NCBI GenBank assembly: GCA_934045905.1
Contig: OW203764.1
Location: 26,338,954 to 26,402,953 of the forward strand
DNA: 64,000 nucleotides
Reading direction: 5' to 3'
From: Leuctra nigra
Taxonomy: Eukaryota > Arthropoda > Insecta > Plecoptera > Leuctridae
Shown: piece after piece, positions 58,064 through 64,000 of the stretch
Numbering within the stretch: position 1 is the stretch's first letter
Layout of the letters: every line of letters starts with the position of its first letter
Notes under the pieces: model-generated
Databases searched by the model: none
Seen by the model: only the letters and a program-made list of their open reading frames with translations
Told to the model about the DNA's origin: nothing
Position numbers and translations under genes: made by a program

Positions 58064-59640
58064 TGATTATGCAAAATTTGAGTTCGGCCTTTTCCCGTGT
58101 GCATTGAGGAACACTTTAAGAAGATAATGAAAATAATGTTGTGCCATAAAAACACTTCAAAGTTATAATTCAGTTATGGGGTGTTTTGAGGAGTGAAAGA
58201 ATGTATAGTTTAAGTTCTTTTCTTTAAGAAGTCATTTAATTATAATTCAAAGGAAAGATCCAGCTTTGTGTTTCCATACGTTTCGCTTTGTAATCAGGAA
58301 GAGGAATCTTTGTGAAAAATAGACAAATCGTTGTAACTGACAGCAAGATTTCCTCTCAGGAACATAATACTTTTATCTTTTCTACCGAAAAAAACAATGC
58401 TACTTAATTAATTATTCGTATGCAAGTTACATCTGCACACCGGAAAACTGAGCTCCTTACGTTGTTGTTGCCACCCAAGAAAAACAGTGACAAAAACACC
58501 GCATATAAACAGCAGCCAAGTCTTCTCTCATGAAGTATATGAAATCTTTACAATACTGAAAGTGCAGATATCAAGAAGGGGTCAAAGTCAACAAATCAAA
58601 ATATTTGTTGACTTCGCCATGAGGTCGATTCGTTGAATTTTGAGAACTAATTTCTTAGAAGAAACATAGGCTACTTTTTTCACAAATCATGCTTTTTTGT
58701 GGAGATATCAATTCTTTTGTGGGATGAATTATTGTGGGATGAATAGTTTTAAGTAATTGATACAGAAAGATTGATAGAAATCGGCGAATTTTAAAATTAT
58801 TTAACAAAACAGTAATATCGGCATTGACGTCATGGGGCTCAGCATTGTCATGGCAACAAAGTATTCACCATGGTAACACATTGTTGTGTACTTAAAAATT
58901 ACATCACGTCACACTTAGATTTTTCCGCCAAAATGTCACATGAAATTTGAATTTGATATTTTACGAATGAAAATGTTAACTACTTCACTTGAGCAATGTA
59001 CTTGTTATTATTTTTTGTGTTGTTACAAATTTAGAATACTTTTTTTTAAGGAGACTTCCCTATTGTAAAAGATATAAAATTAAGTCATAAAATAGTTTGT
59101 AGCTCTTAGACTCAGACTTCATCAGTGCAAATACCTACATGATAAATATTCCAATTCTAACAGTATCCTAAACTATTTATATCTCCTTATTACTCTAATA
59201 TTAAAACCATCAATTATAAACTGCAAATTTCACTATAACATCTTTTTGAACTCAAAATTCAAATTTTAATTGCAGAATCTGAATCGAATTTTCTATCAGA
59301 TGTGATGAAAATTTCGTGAAAATCGATCAACATGGGTTTTTAACGAGTTTTTTTAATACATAAATTGACCTGTTTTGATTTTTTTTTAAAAGCAATAGAA
59401 AATGTGCAATCACGGCAATCTGTGGGAGTGCGATGATGCGATGAATTGGAACTATCTCATCATTTGTAATGAGAAAATCATTGACGAATCATTGTTAAAT
59501 TCATCTGAATAGATAATGTAACACGATTTACGTGAGGTTCATGGAAATGTTACCAAAAGGTAACCGCAAATGTTCTGCAATTCAATTTTACAAGTGTTTG
59601 TTGTAGACGACATTTCATAAAACACAAATGAACCACAAAG
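58064..59640. other. Non-coding stretch with a second TAGGGAAG-type MITE relic
   Basis: At about 58845-58890 CATGGCAACAAAGTATTCAC, then CATGGTAACACATTGTTG matches the MITE at 46393-46643, and the family end GAGACTTCCCTA is at 59051-59062. The left boundary is not clear. No gene is supported. Confidence 0.45.
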
Positions 59641-59749
59641 TCTGCACTTTGTGCAGACGTACGCAGAGGAGAGAGGTTGTTTCCGCTCAGTCAAGCCGGT
59701 TATAGGTTATTACCTCAGTGCGGTAGCGTGTGTTTTGGTGTGTATTAAT

Positions 59750-60733
59750 ATGTCGAAATGTAGCAAGTGCAACGAAGATTTGCCTAAAGCTGGTGATTAT
59801 GTCAAGTGCAATGGGTGCCAATCTGAATTGCATTATAATAAGTGTTCTGGACTAAAGCAAACAACCTACACGTCGAAATCTCAGCAAGCAAAGGACGAGT
59901 GGCGCTGTCCTAGTTGCCGAAAGAAAACGCCAACACCAGGTGCTGAGTCAGCAGAGGTATTTGTTTTTCCAGAGTCTGGACTAAAAGAACTTCTTATTAG
60001 CTTTCAAAACGAGGTCCGTGAGGCATTGAAGGGCCTTGGAGAAGAGCTAAAGGTGTTTAAAGGTGACATATTGGCTGAAATCAATTCTATTAAAGTTTCC
60101 ATTGCTGAACTCAATACATTCAAAACGGACACAATTTATGAAGTGGGGGAGCTTAAAAGTGAACTAATTTCTATGAAAAAGGACATTTTGAAGAAAGACA
60201 GTACAATAACTAGCTTAACGGCGCACTTGAACTCGCTGGACCAATATAATCGAAACCGTAACTTCGAAATAGTAAACATTGACGAGCAGGAAGACGAGAA
60301 CGTCGAGGAACTTGTTGTCGACATTTCTCGGAAGTTGGGCATCGCTTTGGAGGCCGCGGAGATCGAGGCAGCTCATCGCCTCCCGTCCCGCGACCCGACT
60401 CGTCATTCTCGTCCTGCGAATATTATTGTCCAGCTTGCCAGCAGGAAAAAGCGAGACCAGTTTCTCGCCAAGCGCCGTGATCTACATTTATTAAATTGCA
60501 ATAACAATCCTGCAGAGGGAGAGGCGAGCGCGCAGCCAGGGAAATTGAGTGTTTATTTCAATGAGAATTTGAACCCGTACTTCAAGCAGCTTTTTTGGCA
60601 AACTAAAAATTCAGCCAAAGAAAAGGGCTATAAGTATACTTGGTTTAGTCGAAATAAAATTCTTGTCAGAAAAGACGAAAATACCCGTCAAGCTATTTCA
60701 ATAACATCATTCCCGGACTTGAGTAAGCTCTAA
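59750..60733 (+). CDS. Retrotransposon ORF1: PHD finger, coiled coil, baculovirus FP25K-like domain
   Basis: 327 codons. The frame is open upstream to a GTG at 59651 but the first ATG is 59750. Residues 4-56 form a PHD-type zinc finger (C4, C7, C20, C23, H28, C32, C53, C56). Residues about 75-165 are heptad-rich coiled coil, probably for trimerisation or multimerisation. The C-terminal 150 residues (DQYNRNRNFEIVN, AAHRLPSR, IIVQLASRKKRDQFL) match the FP25K-like (Pfam Baculo_FP) domain common in insect LINE ORF1 proteins. Expected role: element RNA binding and RNP formation. The frame is intact and it ends at TAA just before ORF2. Confidence 0.85.
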   Translation: MSKCSKCNEDLPKAGDYVKCNGCQSELHYNKCSGLKQTTYTSKSQQAKDEWRCPSCRKKTPTPGAESAEVFVFPESGLKELLISFQNEVREALKGLGEELKVFKGDILAEINSIKVSIAELNTFKTDTIYEVGELKSELISMKKDILKKDSTITSLTAHLNSLDQYNRNRNFEIVNIDEQEDENVEELVVDISRKLGIALEAAEIEAAHRLPSRDPTRHSRPANIIVQLASRKKRDQFLAKRRDLHLLNCNNNPAEGEASAQPGKLSVYFNENLNPYFKQLFWQTKNSAKEKGYKYTWFSRNKILVRKDENTRQAISITSFPDLSKL

Positions 60734-60751
60734 TTCTGTTAGGTGTTTTGC

Positions 60752-63727
60752 ATGTTCCAAATATTTGACGACGAACATGATATTGATAACGGAATCCAGG
60801 TTGTTGTTGATGACTTAGGTCAGTGGATATTAAGAGAAGGGTTTACAATATTACATGTTAATATTAGATCAATAAAAAAAAAATGGAATGAATTAAATGT
60901 GATCTTGAGCAATATTCTTGGATGTTTTGATGTGTTGGTGTTATCAGAGATAGGTTTGAACAATGATTTCGAGACGCAGGTATTTAATTTTCAAGGTTAT
61001 AATTCTTTTTCATTTGTTAGGGAAATCAAGCGAGGAGGAGGGCTGATATTGTTTGTAAAAGATGATTCAAGTTTTGTTAGAGATAACGTTAAGTTTGTCA
61101 GCTTTGAGAACATAAGTGGTGTGCTAACTACAAAATCGGGTTCAAAAATTTGCATAATTGCGATATATAGACCTCCAGCGGCAGACAAATTCAATTTTAT
61201 ACGTGAATTGGAGAATTATATATCACGAATAAAAATTAGTAATGTTGCAATTGTTGGAGATGTGAACCTAAACTTGCTAAATAATAATGATAATATTGTA
61301 CAAGAGTATGAAAGTGTTTTGGCTGTGAATGGATTTAAGAAATGTATTTATGGAGTCACTCGAGAGGAGCTTTTGGGAAATATTGTAACTAAATCTTGCA
61401 TAGACCATATTTATTAGCGTTCTAATTATGCAGGTATTTCCTCCTTAATTTACACGTCAAAACTCTCAGATCATTATTTTGTTGGTGTAAATGTAAATTT
61501 GCTCAATCGAGAAGAATTTATTGGAAAAAAGCAAAGCCTACCTAAGCAAATATTAAATGAACGTAAATTAAAAACTATACTTGAGTCTGTAGAGTGGGCG
61601 GATTTGTTAAATGTGGATGACTGTGTTGAATTGTACGATAAAATAGTAAATAGATTTGATGATTGTTATAAGCGGTCAATGTTCACTGTGTCTAATGTAG
61701 GTATAAGGAAGCAAGCAAGGAAGCAATGGATGACTCCAGAGCTGCTTGTAAAGGTGCGCAACCGTGATATAGCGTTCAAAAGATTTAAAAGCTGTCATAA
61801 CACCCTAAAGGCTACACTTAAAATTGATTATAATAAAATAAGAAATGAAGTCGTTAGCGATATTAAAAAAGCAAAAATTTATTTCTATCAGATCGAGTTA
61901 GAAAGGTCTAAGTATTGCATTAAGGAGACATGGCAAACAATAAACAAAATTATAGGTAAAAGTGGGAATTTGTCTGTTGATGAAGTCATACACAGATACC
62001 TTGGTAAGACACAGTCTGATCTGAACATTGCAAACATTTTTGTTGATTCGTTTATTAGTGAAGTAAATAATTTGAAGCATGACTGTCATATGCAAATTAG
62101 TAATGAGGCTGAAAACTGTATAATGCAATCAATGTTTCTTCGGCCGGTTAGTCCTGGGGTGGTGCAATCTATCATTAATGGAATGAATGTAAGTAAAGGA
62201 CCTGGAATTGAAGGAATCAGGATGAAGGATTTAGTGTTGGTTGCCGAAAAAATAAGTCCTGTGTTGTCAAACCTGTTTAATTTATCTTTCAAAAGGGGTA
62301 TTGTGCCTGAGAAACTAAAAGTATCTATTGTGCGTCCTGTTTTTAAAAAGGGAAACCACTTGGAATATAGCAACTACAGGCCTATTGCGATATTACCAGC
62401 GATTGAAAAGGTTATGGAGCGTTATGTAGAAGAAAAATTGTCACATTATTTGAAAACTTACAATATAATAAATTCCGCGCAGTTTGGGTTTCAAAAGGGG
62501 AAAGGAACAGGGAATTTGTTATCATTATTTTCAGACTACATAAATAGCAAGATAAACAATAATATGCACATTTTAGTTATGTTTATTGACTTTACAAAGG
62601 CTTTTGACACTTTAGATCATAATAAGCTGATAGCGGCCTTGCAGAGAGTAGGGATAAGGGGACCTGTATTGCAATGGTTTATGAGTTATCTTTTAGATAG
62701 GCATATAGTTGTTAAAATAGGTCAAAATTATAGTGTTAAAAATAAATATGTTACAGGTGTACCGCAGGGATCCATTTTGGGCCCTATATTATACCTCCTT
62801 TATGTTAATGATATCTTCAATAGCGTTCGTATGTGTAAAACGCTTATGTATGCTGATGATACAGCATTAATATCAGTTCATAAATCTTTAGAGATGGCTC
62901 AGCTTTATCTTCAACGAGATTTTAATAATATAATCAAAGTGACACATGATAGGAAGTTAATAATAAACTGCTCAAAGACAAAAGTTATGCATATATGTTC
63001 GTCTGCCAACAGTAACAGAAACAGTTCCGTAAAAATAACGTTTCATTCCAATGATTGCTTGCACGCCCCGGATGAATACAATATGGATGAGTGTACAACT
63101 TGTGTAGATCAGATTGAGGTTGTACCTAATCATGTGTATCTGGGCATGGTTATTGATGACAGGTTTTCATGGAAGCCTCATATTGATCGTTTATGTAAAA
63201 GATTGCGTTCGTGTGCCTTTCAAATATTTAATTTAAAAGATATCCTTCCTCTATATCTACTAAGAACAGTGTACTATGCTTTAGCTGAATCTGTAATATC
63301 TTATGGTATTCTTACTTATGGAAACGCATCAGACGTTCATTTAAAGAAAGTTGCAAATTTGCAGAGCAGAATTGTAAGGAGCATAACACTGGAGAGTGAG
63401 ATTCTTCATGAAGGCATTAACACTCATTTTCAACAAGCCCAGATATTACCTTTTGAATATTTAAGACGTTATAGATTTGTATTACAATATTATTTTGATA
63501 ATGATAATAAAGTGTGCTTAAAAAGAAATCGAGAGACAAGGGACGCTATTCAAAATTTAAATCAGTTTCAGGTGCCACTTTTTAATAATAAACATGGTAA
63601 GAGAACGCTAGCTTATGAAACTCCAATTATATTTAACAACATTCCGTTTAATATGAGACAATATACAAAGTTTAGTGAAGTAAAAGTAAATATTAAAAAA
63701 CATTTTCTATCCTTGCTGCAATTATAG
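60752..63727 (+). pseudogene. Retrotransposon ORF2: endonuclease plus reverse transcriptase, interrupted by one TAG
   Basis: 991 sense and nonsense codons in one frame from ATG 60752 (the frame opens at GTG 60743). Residues about 25-245 are an APE-type endonuclease: NIRS, SE (catalytic Glu in a SEIGL context), IYRPP, GDVNLN and, after the stop, SDHY. Residues about 520-800 are the reverse transcriptase: NYRPIAIL, FIDFTKAFD (motif A, catalytic Asp about 613), GVPQGSILGP, YADD (700-703). The C-terminal region follows to residue 991. Codon 222 is TAG (61415-61417) right after CIDHIY; the frame continues without shift for 770 codons. This looks like a single inactivating point mutation in a young copy, or less likely a population polymorphism or sequencing error. 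Confidence 0.88.
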
Positions 63728-64000
63728 TTTGAAAGTTAAAAATATAACAAAATTTATCGATCTCTCTCATCTCTCTCGATCGCTGCGATCTCTCTCATTG
63801 TTGTGCTCTTGCACAACTTGCTCTTGTTGTTCAGTTCAATTCAATTTATTACATCTTGCAAATAATATTATAGGTTCTACCTTCTCTCTCTGTGCATTTT
63901 ATTTGTATTTATATTTATATTTATTTATATGTAACTAAAGTGTATATCAATGTGTTAATTATATATGTGTTATTTGCCACATTCAAGTCTCAATGGGGCT

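Larger units (their letters stand above)
59640..64000 (+). mobile_element. Non-LTR retrotransposon, CR1/Jockey group, nearly full length
   Basis: The element carries two ORFs in the usual order, ORF1 (PHD finger plus FP25K-like) then ORF2 (APE-type endonuclease plus reverse transcriptase), 18 bp apart from the ORF1 stop to the ORF2 ATG. The 5' limit is uncertain; a hairpin GTCTGCAC-TTT-GTGCAGAC at 59640-59658 may mark the start of its 5' UTR. After the ORF2 stop there are 273 bp of T-rich sequence with short ATTTAT runs up to the window edge, so the 3' terminus is not seen. No LTRs. Apart from one nonsense codon it looks young. Confidence 0.85.

Noticed and set aside
1..64000. CRISPR arrays, operons, riboswitches
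   Set aside because: The window is eukaryotic; the direct repeats seen are satellites, MITEs or coding repeats, none with CRISPR spacing.

Overview
The window looks like an AT-rich, gene-poor, transposon-rich insect nuclear genome. Insect identity rests on two adjacent secreted Gly/His/Lys-rich genes whose C-terminal half resembles the insect-restricted DUF4779 family (recalled from memory, not searched), insect-type TATA+TCAGT core promoters, and a PHD-finger LINE of CR1/Jockey type. The mix of MITEs, a Helitron/Helentron-like family and tRNA-derived SINEs would suit a hemipteran, but the species cannot be fixed from sequence alone. A 200-base run of N at 35675-35874 marks a scaffold gap.

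Layout. 1-3.7 kb: non-coding with one MITE. 3.7-14 kb: two minus-strand, apparently single-exon paralogues (3979-6249 and 12041-13894). Each has a TATA box 32-33 bp upstream of a TCAGT initiator, a signal peptide, a divergent low-complexity N-terminal half, glycine-histidine repeats and a conserved Lys/His/Gly-rich C-terminal block. 14.5-32.2 kb: repeat country. It holds a 537-bp TTAA foldback element, a near-perfect 313-bp inverted repeat, a 0.9-kb tandem duplication carrying tRNA-like SINE heads, a Helentron-like element, two hAT MITEs built of ATATCGAT-type satellite, and a retroposon inserted inside a TTC microsatellite. 33.7-34.02 kb: a strong candidate promoter (CCAAT, CRE, E-box, TATA, initiator) and a non-coding first exon ending in a splice donor. 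Its coding exons are not identified and may lie in or beyond the gap. 41.7-59 kb: more MITEs, nested hAT/Helentron-like elements, a second near-perfect inverted repeat and a CGACA microsatellite. 59.6-64 kb: a nearly complete non-LTR retrotransposon with ORF1 (PHD finger, coiled coil, FP25K-like domain) and ORF2 (endonuclease plus reverse transcriptase). ORF2 is interrupted by a single in-frame TAG and the element runs to the window edge.

How it fits together. The only confident host protein genes are the two secreted paralogues, probably a local duplication under similar regulation. The rest is mostly mobile DNA. The LINE shows LINE machinery in the genome, although which LINE mobilised the SINE-like copies is not shown. 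No tRNA, rRNA or CRISPR gene is supported; tRNA-like matches are SINE heads.
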